Of a DNA stretch of 14,230 bases, positions 1-7,206 are shown piece after piece. Where the stretch lies: positions 1 through 14,230 of the forward strand of contig DAICZV010000016.1 in the NCBI GenBank assembly GCA_027310975.1. Reading direction: 5' to 3'. The notes under the pieces were generated by a model that made no database searches, was not told where the DNA came from, and worked only from the letters and a program-made list of their open reading frames with translations. Numbering within the stretch: position 1 is the stretch's first letter; each line of letters starts with the position of its first letter. The position numbers and the translations under genes are program-made. This stretch comes from a bacterium. GTDB taxonomy: Bacteria; Patescibacteriota; Minisyncoccia; UBA6257; GWB1-50-10.

Positions 1-1925
1 ACGGTGCTGGAAACCGTGGCGCCGCTTGCGGGATAGGTTATGGCGACCACGGGCGGGGTCAGATCGGTCTTGCCGTTGAATGCGATGGCATCCATATAGA
101 ATGTCGCGTTGTTAGACGGGCCGAAAAACACCGAGTCAAATGGATATCCGTTCGGCTCAAGCGTGGATATGGGAATGGTTATCAAGTTCCATTGGTTCGG
201 CGTGATTGTGCCGATGTCATAGGTCGGGCCCGAAGTGGCGAGAGAAAAATAGCTGCCTAGTTGGGCGGATAAAGTGAACGATGTGGACGTGGTGTAGACG
301 GCGAATTGGAACGAGAGGTAGTTGTCCGGATACAGCAGATTGGGCGAGGCGCTGTGGACCAGGCCCAGGTCGCCGGAAGTGAAGTCGTCCTCCAGGGAAG
401 AAGTGCTGGTGGAGTAGACCGTGGAGGTCGCGTTGTAGGTCACCGTACTCGTGCCATAACTGTCGTTGGACCATCCCGAGTTCAACGCTCCGTTCTGGTA
501 GACCCAAACGGTCGTGTTGTTAGCGACGGTCACCGTTTCGGTCGTTGAGGCCTGATTGCCAGAAGTGTCGGTCGCAATGGCCGTAATGGTGTGCGTGGCG
601 TTTGAATAAAGATCGGTATTGAATGACACCGAATAGATGTCGTTCGTGGAAGTGACCGCGCTCCCCAGGTCAACGCCGTCTATCTGGAACTGGGTGCTGG
701 AGACGGCCACGTTATCCGTGGAGGAGGCGGTGATGGTAATGGTGCTGGAGACGGTCGCGCCGCTTGCGGGAGAGGTAATTTGAACGCTGGGCGGGGTGTT
801 ATCCGGGTTATCCACCGTGACGGTGACGGAGGAAGAGGCCTGGTTGCCGTTCGCGTCCGTGGCGATGGCCGTGAGGGTAGAAGTACCATTAGCCGTTGCG
901 CTGGTGTCCCAAGACGTTGAATAAATTGAGTTGGATGACGTGACGGCACTGCCAAGATCCAGGCCGTTCAATTCAAATTGGACGTTTTGAACGGCGGCGC
1001 TTCCTGAAGAGGACGCCGTCACGGTTATGGTGGATGAAACAACAGAGCCCGCGACAGGTGCAGTGATGGCTATGCTCGGCCCGGGAGTGCTCGTCGCGGC
1101 CAAGAAGCCGATGGAGTCCATATAGAAAGTAGCGGGGCCGGAAGGGCTGAGGTATATACCGCGGAAGGCGTAGCCGTTCGGCTCCAACGTTGACATCGGA
1201 ACCTCAAATAGATTCCACTGGTTCGGCGTTACGGCTCCCAGCGCAATCGTGGGCCCGGAGGTGGCATCGCCGCCGAAATAACCGCCGAGTTGCATGCTTA
1301 AGGAAAGCGACGTGGAGGCGGTATAAACGGCGAACTGGAAATATTTATAGTTCTGCGGATAGAGCTCCAGCGAAGCGTTGTTGACCAGCCCCAAATCGCC
1401 GGAAGTAAAGACGTCCTGCAACGACGAGGTGCTGTCAGCGTAGACCGTGGAGGTCGCGTTGTAGGTCACCGTATTCGTCCCGTAACTGGCGTTGATCCAG
1501 GACGCGTTTAACGCTCCCCCTTGGTACGCCCATTCGGTGACGTTGTTCGCAAAAGTGACGGTGATGGCGGCGGTTGAAGTCGTGCCGGATGCGTCGGTCG
1601 CGATGGCGGAGAGGGTGTGAGCGGAGTTGGCGTAGAGATTGGTGTTGAGAGTCGTTGAATAAAGGTTGTTCGTTGAAGTGACGGCCGAACCGGCGTTCGT
1701 GCCATCCACTTGAAATTGGACGTTGGCAATGGTCGTGCCGGCCTCCGAAGATGAGGCGGTCAGGGTGACCGCGCCCGCGACCGTGGCATTCGCGGCCGGG
1801 CTTACGAAAACCACGGTCGGGCCGGCCGCCACCGCCCGGGAAATGCTAAAAATCCCCAATTGCGTTACGGCAAACAGGGCGAATGGTATCGTAGCAAGGA
1901 ATAATCCTCTTTTTAACGACGCCAT
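1..1925 (-). CDS. Secreted modular Ig-like / jelly-roll repeat protein (3' end outside window)
   Basis: The frame is open from ATG at 1925 to the left edge (641 codons, no stop), so only the N-terminal part is seen. Residues 1-33 look like a signal peptide (MASLKRG, a hydrophobic run, then an AVA/A site). Then come an Ig-like module (about 37-125), a jelly-roll or carbohydrate-binding-like module (about 126-273), two Ig-like modules (about 280-373 and 374-463), a second jelly-roll-like module (about 463-615) and the start of another Ig module. The Ig modules share a pattern of xVQFQxDG, GSAVTS, then TLTAIATD. The jelly-roll modules share GALNxxW, TVTYNATSTVY, TPNQWN and end in FYMDxI, resembling the FYLDDI strand of carbohydrate-binding folds. 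It is probably an exported surface or adhesive protein. No enzymatic domain is visible. It is transcribed from its own promoter at 1990-2018. The start is preceded only by a weak GAGAG. The fold is well supported; binding to sugar is inference. Confidence 0.85.
   Translation of the reverse strand, partial: MASLKRGLFLATIPFALFAVTQLGIFSISRAVAAGPTVVFVSPAANATVAGAVTLTASSSEAGTTIANVQFQVDGTNAGSAVTSTNNLYSTTLNTNLYANSAHTLSAIATDASGTTSTAAITVTFANNVTEWAYQGGALNASWINASYGTNTVTYNATSTVYADSTSSLQDVFTSGDLGLVNNASLELYPQNYKYFQFAVYTASTSLSLSMQLGGYFGGDATSGPTIALGAVTPNQWNLFEVPMSTLEPNGYAFRGIYLSPSGPATFYMDSIGFLAATSTPGPSIAITAPVAGSVVSSTITVTASSSGSAAVQNVQFELNGLDLGSAVTSSNSIYSTSWDTSATANGTSTLTAIATDANGNQASSSVTVTVDNPDNTPPSVQITSPASGATVSSTITITASSTDNVAVSSTQFQIDGVDLGSAVTSTNDIYSVSFNTDLYSNATHTITAIATDTSGNQASTTETVTVANNTTVWVYQNGALNSGWSNDSYGTSTVTYNATSTVYSTSTSSLEDDFTSGDLGLVHSASPNLLYPDNYLSFQFAVYTTSTSFTLSAQLGSYFSLATSGPTYDIGTITPNQWNLITIPISTLEPNGYPFDSVFFGPSNNATFYMDAIAFNGKTDLTPPVVAITYPASGATVSST
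414..1473. repeat. Intragenic module duplication with a 34-base identical core
   Basis: The two jelly-roll-like modules of the secreted protein are recent-looking duplicates at DNA level. A 34-base stretch at 414-447 recurs identically at 1440-1473, and the flanks are similar. This core encodes the TVTYNATSTVY strand region. The copies are 1026 bases apart, which fits duplication or recombination of an Ig plus jelly-roll unit. Coordinates span both copies and the sequence between. Confidence 0.8.
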
Positions 1926-1989
1926 CTAGACTCTCAGAAAAGCAGTGGCGTCATTTAATCCGTTTGGAAATGGAAAGGGCATTTCTGTG

Positions 1990-2018
1990 ATTTTAGCAGA
2001 AATTCTTTTGAATGAAAA
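1990..2018 (-). promoter_or_regulatory. Promoter of the Ig/jelly-roll protein gene
   Basis: On the minus strand there is TTTTCA (2018-2013), a 17-base spacer and an extended -10 TGC-TAAAAT (1998-1990). Transcription would begin near 1983, giving a leader of about 58 bases. A 7-base inverted repeat (ATTTCTG at 1981-1987 with CAGAAAT at 1997-2003) brackets the -10 box. It could be an operator or simply a hairpin. Confidence 0.5.
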
Positions 2019-2034
2019 AGCGGAGAGATGTGGA

Positions 2035-3033
2035 TTACTTCCGTCCGGCGGCCCGCTTCACGGCCTCTTTCACGTCTTTAACTCCCATGCCGTATTTTTC
2101 TAAAAGCTGGGCGGGCGGGCCGGATTCGCCGAAGGCGTCTTTGAGGCCGACAAATTCCATCGGGATTGGCATTTTCTTCGCTAAAAGTTCGGCGACCGCG
2201 CCGCCCAAACCGCCCGCAATCTGGTGCTCCTCGGCCGTGACGACCGCACCGGCTCTCCCGGCCGCCTTCAAAATAACCTCCTCATCCAGCGGCTTCACGG
2301 TATGGTTGTTGATGACCGTGACGTAAAGCTTGTCCTTCTCCAATTCCCGGGCCGCGACAAGGGCCGTGTGGACCATTATTCCGCAGGCGATTATCGCGAC
2401 ATCCTCCTTTTTGCCTTGCGGCGGCTGCCAATAAACGTCGGCCCGTCCCGGCCGAAAGGGAGTTTCTTCGGTCGTGACGACCGGGCTCTTTTCGCGCCCG
2501 AAGCGCAGATAAACCGGCCCCAGAATTTTCGTCGCGGCAAGCGTCGCCTTTTTCGCTTCAATCGCATCGCAAGGGACGAAGACCTTCATGTTCGGCATCG
2601 CCCGCATAATGGCGATATCCTCGGTCGCCTGGTGGGTCGCGCCGTCCGGCCCAACGGAAATGCCCGCGTGGTGCCCGGCAATCTTCACGTTCGCATTATT
2701 GTAGGCGATGGTCGTCCTTATCTGCTCGTAATTGCGTCCCGGCGAGAACGTGGCGTAAGAGGCGATGAAAGGAACCTTCCCGGAAACGCCCAAGCCCGCG
2801 GCGATGGTCGCCATGTTCTGTTCGGCGACGCCGACCTCAAAATACCTTTCGGGGAATTTTTTGGCGAAAGCTTCCGTCCGCGTTGATTCAGTGAGGTCGG
2901 CGCAGAGCGCGACCACGTCCCGGTTTTCCTCCCCCGCCTGGAGCAACCCCGTGCCGTAGCCGTCGCGCGTGGGTTTTTGTTCCACGTCGGCGTCAAAAAG
3001 CTTTTCGTTCAATTTCAATTCCGGGTTAAGCAT
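2035..3033 (-). CDS. tkt: Transketolase, C-terminal subunit (Pyr and C-terminal domains)
   Basis: This is the C-terminal half of a two-subunit transketolase, which moves two-carbon units between ketose and aldose phosphates in the non-oxidative pentose phosphate pathway and uses thiamine diphosphate. The pyrimidine-binding domain fills roughly residues 20-190. It carries the signature GVAEQNM, whose Glu71 is the conserved glutamate that activates the cofactor, and the motif SYATF. The C-terminal domain fills about 205-332 (VINNHTVKPLD, TAEEHQIAGGLGGAV). I use ATG at 3033 (332 residues, MLNPELKLNE). A longer in-frame reading back to 3198 only covers the upstream gene in another frame. The start overlaps the preceding membrane gene by 8 bases (ATGCTTAA), and an AAGAAAGAAAAG stretch is the only weak ribosome binding site. 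Stop is TAA. With the N-terminal subunit it sums to about 618 residues, close to a full transketolase. Confidence 0.93.
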   Translation of the reverse strand: MLNPELKLNEKLFDADVEQKPTRDGYGTGLLQAGEENRDVVALCADLTESTRTEAFAKKFPERYFEVGVAEQNMATIAAGLGVSGKVPFIASYATFSPGRNYEQIRTTIAYNNANVKIAGHHAGISVGPDGATHQATEDIAIMRAMPNMKVFVPCDAIEAKKATLAATKILGPVYLRFGREKSPVVTTEETPFRPGRADVYWQPPQGKKEDVAIIACGIMVHTALVAARELEKDKLYVTVINNHTVKPLDEEVILKAAGRAGAVVTAEEHQIAGGLGGAVAELLAKKMPIPMEFVGLKDAFGESGPPAQLLEKYGMGVKDVKEAVKRAAGRK

Positions 3034-3376
3034 GGTTCTTTTCTTTCTTGATGACCATCCAGTGATAAAGGTAAAGCGGCAAGCCGACGAGAACGAAGGC
3101 GATGGACGTGGACGCGGTCCGCTCGCGCTCCGTGGCGGCTTGGGCGTCCTGGTAGGCCTGGACCTCTGCCGGCGAAGGGCCGGCTGTCGTCGGCGCATTC
3201 TGGCCGGCTGGGACAGGTATCGCCGCCGGATAGACTGGGTACGTGTCGGCCCCGGTGAATATCGCGGCCTTGAGACCCATATCCACGAGCCGAACCGCCC
3301 CGACTACGACCAAAATCAGGCCGATTAGGGCGCAAACGTAAAGATATATTTGCCTGATCAAAGGATGGTTGTTCAT
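3026..3376 (-). CDS. Small two-helix membrane protein between the transketolase halves
   Basis: A 116-residue protein with no family I can name. Residues about 8-30 (YLYVCALIGLILVVVGAVRL) and 91-109 (SIAFVLVGLPLYLYHWMVI) are hydrophobic enough to span the membrane. The loop between them has a Pro/Ala-rich stretch (about 44-72) followed by a charged helix-like segment (VQAYQDAQAATERER). The C-terminus is short and basic (KKEKNHA), so both ends are probably cytoplasmic. Its stop overlaps the downstream transketolase start by 8 bases, which implies translational coupling. Upstream, TAAAAT at 3400-3395 lies 18 bases before the ATG, so a local promoter with a very short leader is possible; there is no Shine-Dalgarno sequence. 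A role tied to transketolase is not supported by sequence, only by position. Confidence 0.8.
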   Translation of the reverse strand: MNNHPLIRQIYLYVCALIGLILVVVGAVRLVDMGLKAAIFTGADTYPVYPAAIPVPAGQNAPTTAGPSPAEVQAYQDAQAATERERTASTSIAFVLVGLPLYLYHWMVIKKEKNHA

Positions 3377-3410
3377 TTGGATTGTTTTTCTTTCATTTTA
3401 ATATTAACGA

Positions 3411-3548
3411 GGGATGTTCTCTAAGAAAACCGTCTCGCAGGCCGAGCGGGCATGGTTCCTGAGCCGCGTCGAAGGAGAGCGAGGCCGAGAGCGAGCGCAA
3501 ATTCCTCGCCGGGGAATTTGATAGCGTGTTTTCGTGAGAACATCCCGA
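3411..3548. repeat. Inverted-repeat element (MITE-like or structured intergenic element)
   Basis: This gap of about 175 bases between the transketolase subunit operon segments is bounded by long inverted arms. GGGATGTTCTC (3411-3421) pairs with GAGAACATCCC (3536-3546), and GAAAAC (3425-3430) pairs with GTTTTC (3528-3533), with a small asymmetric interior loop between. Inside is a second hairpin, CAAATTCC (3498-3505) with GGAATTTG (3512-3519), and a purine-rich GC tract with repeated GGCCGAG. No open frame of useful length is present. The symmetry suggests a miniature mobile element, a dispersed intergenic repeat or an RNA processing/stabilising structure. Copy number cannot be judged from one window. 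Confidence 0.6.
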
Positions 3549-3553
3549 GTATT

Positions 3554-4414
3554 TTATTCATGTTCTGATTTAATTCGTCCGCCGAGCGTGCGAAGTTCTT
3601 TCAAGGCCCGGGCCGCCTCTTCCTTGTTCGGCGGCTTGCCGTGCCAGAGGTAGTCGCGTTCCATGAAGGAAACGCCCTTCCCCGGTATCGTGTGGGCGAT
3701 AATAAGCGTCGGCTTTTCGTATATCGCCTCGGCCTCCGAAACGGCCGCGACGAGTTCGCTCATGTTGTGGCCGTCTATCTCCAAAACGTGCCAGTTGAAG
3801 GCCTCGTATTTGGCTTTAATATTTTCCAAAGGCATCACGTTTTCCGTATAGCCGTCTATCTGGATATTGTTCCGGTCCATGATGGCCGTCAGGTTGGAAA
3901 GCTTGTTCTTGCCAGCGAACATCGCCGCCTCCCAAACGTTCCCCTCGTCCTGTTCGCCGTCGGACATCAGGCAGTAGACGCGGTATTTTTTGGAATCCAG
4001 TTTAGCCGCGAGGGCCATGCCGATGGCCTGCGAAAGGCCGGAACCCAACGGGCCCGAAGTGGTCTCAATGCCCGGCAAGGTTCCGCGGTGCGGGTGGCCC
4101 TGAAGGCGCGAGTTGAGCTTTCGCAAGGTCATGAGCTCTTCCAGCGGGAAATAGCCGGCGTAGGCCAGGGTCGCGTAAAGCACCGGGCAGATATGGCCGT
4201 TTGAAAGCACCAGCCGGTCGCGGTCGGGCCATTTCGGCTGTTTTGGCTTGTGATGCAAAATGTGGAAGTACATGACGGTAAAAATATCCGCCATGCCCAA
4301 TGGTCCCGCCGAGTGGCCAGAGCCGGCCGCGAGAAGCATCTCAATGATCTTTTCGCGTATCTTATTCGCCAGTTCTTCCAGATACTGGAGTTTCCCTTCG
4401 TGGATCGGTGTCAT
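3554..4414 (-). CDS. tkt: Transketolase, N-terminal subunit (thiamine diphosphate PP domain)
   Basis: This is the N-terminal, diphosphate-binding half of a split transketolase, acting with the 332-residue C-terminal subunit encoded downstream. The family motifs are present: GSGHSAGPLGMAD (His34), SNGH (His74), HPHRG (107-111), TSGPLGSGLSQAIGMA (about 119-134) and the cofactor motif DGE...EG..WEA (152-163), continuing to DRNNIQIDG. The canonical GDGE is SDGE here and SKGH is SNGH; such changes are common in stand-alone N-terminal subunits. The length of 286 fits that class. The start (ATG 4414) lies 8 bases after the rpe stop. It has no Shine-Dalgarno sequence, but TATAAT ends 7 bases before it, so a leaderless second transcript is possible, although no good -35 box is seen. 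Confidence 0.93.
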   Translation of the reverse strand: MTPIHEGKLQYLEELANKIREKIIEMLLAAGSGHSAGPLGMADIFTVMYFHILHHKPKQPKWPDRDRLVLSNGHICPVLYATLAYAGYFPLEELMTLRKLNSRLQGHPHRGTLPGIETTSGPLGSGLSQAIGMALAAKLDSKKYRVYCLMSDGEQDEGNVWEAAMFAGKNKLSNLTAIMDRNNIQIDGYTENVMPLENIKAKYEAFNWHVLEIDGHNMSELVAAVSEAEAIYEKPTLIIAHTIPGKGVSFMERDYLWHGKPPNKEEAARALKELRTLGGRIKSEHE

Positions 4415-4422
4415 TTTTTATA

Positions 4423-5064
4423 TTATAGCGCAATCAGTTCCTCGTACGCCTTCTTCGGGTCGGGCGAACCGAAAATGTAGGTCGCGGAAACCACTTCGTC
4501 CGCGCCCGCGTCCCGCACCGCCTGCGCGACATTCAAGTCCACGCCGCCGTCCACGCTCACGATGAGCCGCGGCGCTCTTGATTTGACGTATTTTATCTTT
4601 TCCAAAATCGCCCGGTCAAATGTGCCGCCGGAAAACCCGATCGGCACTGCAAGGAGATGGATCCCCTTGAGTGCCGGCTCGTTCAAAAAAGCACCAAGGA
4701 CGCTCGCAGGAGTTTCTTTTTTCAATCCCAAAAATAGTTCGGGGCTGTTGGTATCATTAATAGTACCAAGCAATTCTTCCTTCGGGGTCTCGGCATGGAT
4801 AATCACTCTTTTAGCTCCGGTCTTGAGCCAGTCCTCCAAAACCGCCTCCGGGTCCGCGACCATCAGATGGACGTGCGCCGCGATGCCTGGAAATTCCGCC
4901 AAAAGTTTTTTCAGGTCTTCCGGCGTGCCACCGATATGCGCGGGCGAAAAAACGCCGTCCGAGACGTCAATGTGGACGGCCTCCGCCCCGATCGCGGCGA
5001 CGGTCTCAAAACGCTGCCGGGCGCATTCAATGTCGCCGCAGTTTATGACGGGTGTCACCCTCAT
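4423..5064 (-). CDS. rpe: Ribulose-phosphate 3-epimerase family protein
   Basis: Interconverts ribulose 5-phosphate and xylulose 5-phosphate, supplying the transketolase donor. It is 213 residues, the normal length for a TIM-barrel epimerase. Visible catalytic and metal-binding signatures are VHIDVSDG (His31, Asp33), VHLMV (His66) and SVDGGV (Asp172). The usual phosphate-binding loop VxPGFGGQ is altered to VPIGFSGGTF (140-149), so this is a divergent member. Strict substrate specificity is likely but not proven. The start overlaps the rpiB stop in an ATGA tetranucleotide (5061-5064), a sign of translational coupling. The tkt N-terminal gene follows after 8 bases. Stop is TAA. Confidence 0.88.
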   Translation of the reverse strand: MRVTPVINCGDIECARQRFETVAAIGAEAVHIDVSDGVFSPAHIGGTPEDLKKLLAEFPGIAAHVHLMVADPEAVLEDWLKTGAKRVIIHAETPKEELLGTINDTNSPELFLGLKKETPASVLGAFLNEPALKGIHLLAVPIGFSGGTFDRAILEKIKYVKSRAPRLIVSVDGGVDLNVAQAVRDAGADEVVSATYIFGSPDPKKAYEELIAL

Positions 5065-5555
5065 CGGCTGTCGCCGCCGAATTTCAGGTCCGGCGTCGGG
5101 TTCAAAAGCTTTTCCTCAAGTTCAGAAATTTCTTCTATCCGGTGCCGGTACCTGCCCTCGCCCGAAAACGGCGTCTGGAGCCAGGTCGTGACTATCTTCT
5201 GGGCCAGAGGGTCTTCCAAATAATCGGCGCCAAGAGCAAGGAGATTCGCGTCATCTTCGCTGCGGGCATCAAAGGCCTGGTCGGGCGAAGAGCAGAGGGC
5301 GCAGCGCACGCGCCGGAACTTATTGGCGACGACGTCCACGCCGACGCCCGAGCCGCAAATGACTATCCCCTTGGCCGTTTCAAATTCGTCGCTCACCCGC
5401 TTGGCCACTCCGGCGGCATAAGCGGGGTAATCGTCCCCTTCCTCATAGGTTTTCGCCCCCACGTCCGCGACGCTGTAGCCGCGGGAGGAGAGAAAAAGCT
5501 TAAGCTTCTCCTTCAAGGCAAAACCGCGATGGTCCGCGCCGATGTAGATGAGCAT
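5061..5555 (-). CDS. rpiB: Ribose-5-phosphate isomerase B
   Basis: Isomerises ribose 5-phosphate and ribulose 5-phosphate, linking the pentose phosphate pathway to nucleotide precursors. It is 164 residues, slightly longer than the usual 145-150 of the LacA/RpiB family; the extra length is a C-terminal tail after EELEEKLL-like helix. The family start GADHRGFALKEKL (6-18) is present, with the active-site Cys67 in VICGSGVGVD and the late motif ARSEDDANLLALGADYL. The gene lies 6 bases after gap and overlaps rpe by ATGA. There is no clear ribosome binding site, so translation probably depends on coupling within the operon. Stop TGA supports the standard genetic code. Confidence 0.94.
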   Translation of the reverse strand: MLIYIGADHRGFALKEKLKLFLSSRGYSVADVGAKTYEEGDDYPAYAAGVAKRVSDEFETAKGIVICGSGVGVDVVANKFRRVRCALCSSPDQAFDARSEDDANLLALGADYLEDPLAQKIVTTWLQTPFSGEGRYRHRIEEISELEEKLLNPTPDLKFGGDSR

Positions 5556-5561
5556 TTTGCT

Positions 5562-6578
5562 TTAGTTTAACGCCGCGACCATCGCGACGTGCCTCACGAG
5601 AGTGGAAACGTAACCGGCCTCGTTGTCGTACCACGAAAGGACCTTCACGAGGTCGCCGTCCACCACTTTGGTGAAGCCGAGGTCCACGATGGCGCCGTAG
5701 GGCTCGCCCAAGATGTCCGAAGAGACCACCTGGTCCTCCATGACTCCCAAGATGCCCTTCCACCGCGGCGAAGCGGCCGCCTGCCTGAATATCCCGTTTA
5801 TCTCGTCCACGCTCGTTGGCCGCTTGGCGAGAAAAGTGATGTCGGCGATGGAACCGGAGACGACCGGCACGCGCATCGCGATGCCGTCAAATTTCCCCTG
5901 GAGCTCCTTAATGGCCCGCGTCACGGCGATGGCCGCGCCGGTCGTGGAAGGCACGATGTTCTGGGCCGCCGCCCGGCCGCGCCGGAAGTCGTGGCCCTTC
6001 ACGGGCCCGTCCACGATGGACTGGGTGGCGGTATAGCCGTGGACCGTTGAAAGTATCGCCTTCGCGATGCCCGGCGCTTCGGACATTATCTGGATGACGG
6101 GCGACGAGGCGTTCGTCGTGCAGGAACCGTTTGAGGTGAGGACCACGCCTTTGGCCTCGTCCTCGTTCACGCCCACGAGGACCGTCTTCCCCGCCGGGCC
6201 GTCTTCGTCCTTCGCCGGCGCCGTGATGACGACGCGCTTCGCTCCGGATGCGAGGTGCACCTTGGCCTTCTCGTATTCTTCAAATATGCCCGTCGCCTCC
6301 ACGACGACGTCAATGCCCATGGCCTTCCACGGAAGCGCCGACGGGTCCTTGATCTGCAAAAACTGAACGGGCTTGCCGTCCACCACGAGCTTGTCGCCCG
6401 CGACCGCGACGGTCTTCGCGTACCGGCCGTAGACCGTGTCGTACTTCAAAAGATAGGCCAGGTTATCAATATTCCCCAGGTCGTTTATCGCGACGATATC
6501 AATGTCCGGGTTTCCCCACGCCTGCTTCAAAAACAGCCGCCCTATCCGCCCGAATCCGTTTATCGCAATTTTTGCCAT
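5562..6578 (-). CDS. gap: Glyceraldehyde-3-phosphate dehydrogenase, type I
   Basis: Oxidises and phosphorylates glyceraldehyde 3-phosphate to 1,3-bisphosphoglycerate in lower glycolysis. At 338 residues it is full length. The Rossmann motif INGFGRIGR is at 6-14, and Asp33 in INDL suggests NAD preference. The catalytic loop is SNGSCTTNASSP with nucleophile Cys153, and His180 lies in STVHGYTATQ. The phosphate-site segment DFRRGRAAAQNIVPSTTGAA and the C-terminal WYDNEAGY are also present. The second cysteine seen four residues after the nucleophile in many homologues is Ala here. Start ATG 6578 follows the peroxiredoxin stop by 4 bases. An AAGGAG is present but 16-17 bases upstream, inside the previous gene's last codons, so initiation is probably coupled. 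Confidence 0.97.
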   Translation of the reverse strand: MAKIAINGFGRIGRLFLKQAWGNPDIDIVAINDLGNIDNLAYLLKYDTVYGRYAKTVAVAGDKLVVDGKPVQFLQIKDPSALPWKAMGIDVVVEATGIFEEYEKAKVHLASGAKRVVITAPAKDEDGPAGKTVLVGVNEDEAKGVVLTSNGSCTTNASSPVIQIMSEAPGIAKAILSTVHGYTATQSIVDGPVKGHDFRRGRAAAQNIVPSTTGAAIAVTRAIKELQGKFDGIAMRVPVVSGSIADITFLAKRPTSVDEINGIFRQAAASPRWKGILGVMEDQVVSSDILGEPYGAIVDLGFTKVVDGDLVKVLSWYDNEAGYVSTLVRHVAMVAALN

Positions 6579-6582
6579 ATGT

Positions 6583-7170
6583 TTATTTATTTAACTCCTT
6601 ATACACCTTCCCGGCCTTTTCAATGGAAGGCACGAGCGTCGCCCCGCCTTCGTCCCAGCTCGCCGGACAAACGTGGCCGGGATTCGTGCGGACGAAGTGC
6701 AGCGCCTTCACCTTGCGGAGTATCTCGCCCGCGCTCCGGCCGATGGCGTCCGAGGTGATGTCCACGGCGCGCAAAATGCCGTCCGGGTCAATGATAAAGG
6801 CGGCTCTTTGGGCCACGCCCGTCGCCTCGTCGTAAATGCCGAGCTCGCGCGAAAGCTTGCCGTTGTGGTCGGCGGCCATCGGAAAGTTCACGCCCTTAAG
6901 GAGCTCCTCGGTCTCCAGCCATGCCTTGTGGGTGAAGACGGTGTCGGTAGAAACGCCCACGACTTCCGCGCGGTATTTTTTGAACTCCGCGTGGCGCCGG
7001 GCCATGTCGGCAAGCTCCGTCGGGCAAACAAAGGTAAAGTCCGCCGGATAGAAGAAAAGGACGAGCCACTCGCCCTTGAAGTCGTCGTTTTTGAGATGCT
7101 CAACCTTGTCCCCCTCTTTCTTGTATGTCTCCAGGGAAAATCCCGGGAACTGCTGGTCAATGGTGTACAT
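6583..7170 (-). CDS. Typical 2-Cys peroxiredoxin (AhpC/Prx1 type)
   Basis: Reduces hydrogen peroxide and organic hydroperoxides in the cytoplasm. It is 195 residues with the peroxidatic Cys49 in DFTFVCPTE and the resolving Cys168 in GHVCPASW, the arrangement of decameric AhpC/Prx1 enzymes. Asp and Arg around GVSTDTVFTHKAW and the IIDPDGILRAV strand also fit. The reductant is not encoded in the window (no AhpF or thioredoxin reductase). It is the first gene of the sugar-phosphate operon. The start ATG at 7170 has no Shine-Dalgarno sequence and lies 6 bases after a TAAAAT box that is 17 bases from a TTGACC, so the mRNA should be leaderless or nearly so. The length from start to Cys49 matches AhpC (Cys46/47), which supports this start. 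Confidence 0.96.
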   Translation of the reverse strand: MYTIDQQFPGFSLETYKKEGDKVEHLKNDDFKGEWLVLFFYPADFTFVCPTELADMARRHAEFKKYRAEVVGVSTDTVFTHKAWLETEELLKGVNFPMAADHNGKLSRELGIYDEATGVAQRAAFIIDPDGILRAVDITSDAIGRSAGEILRKVKALHFVRTNPGHVCPASWDEGGATLVPSIEKAGKVYKELNK

Positions 7171-7176
7171 GACCTA

Positions 7177-7205
7177 ATTTTAGTTTCGCGCACTTGACCG
7201 GTCAA
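7177..7205 (-). promoter_or_regulatory. Operon promoter upstream of the peroxiredoxin gene, predicted leaderless
   Basis: On the minus strand TTGACC (7205-7200), a 17-base spacer and TAAAAT (7182-7177) form a strong promoter. The -10 box ends 6 bases before the ATG at 7170, which puts the transcription start on or next to the start codon. The -35 box is one half of the palindrome at 7193-7206. Confidence 0.72.
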
Positions 7206-7206
7206 G
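7193..7206. promoter_or_regulatory. Perfect 14-base palindrome joining two divergent -35 boxes
   Basis: CTTGACCGGTCAAG reads the same on both strands. It contains TTGACC in both directions, so it supplies the -35 element for the peroxiredoxin operon on the minus strand and for the 231-residue gene on the plus strand. It could be only two abutting promoters or also a dimeric regulator's operator. Confidence 0.7.

Noticed and set aside
3034..3198. Longer in-frame start of the transketolase C-subunit (387 residues)
   Set aside because: The extra 55 residues are Arg/Pro-rich frame noise overlapping the membrane gene; the family begins at MLNPELK, where an 8-base stop/start overlap is seen.
2224..6758. 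Several plus-strand frames of 90-220 codons opposite the sugar-phosphate operon
   Set aside because: They are antisense shadows of high-GC genes, rich in Arg/Val/Gly, with no start signals.
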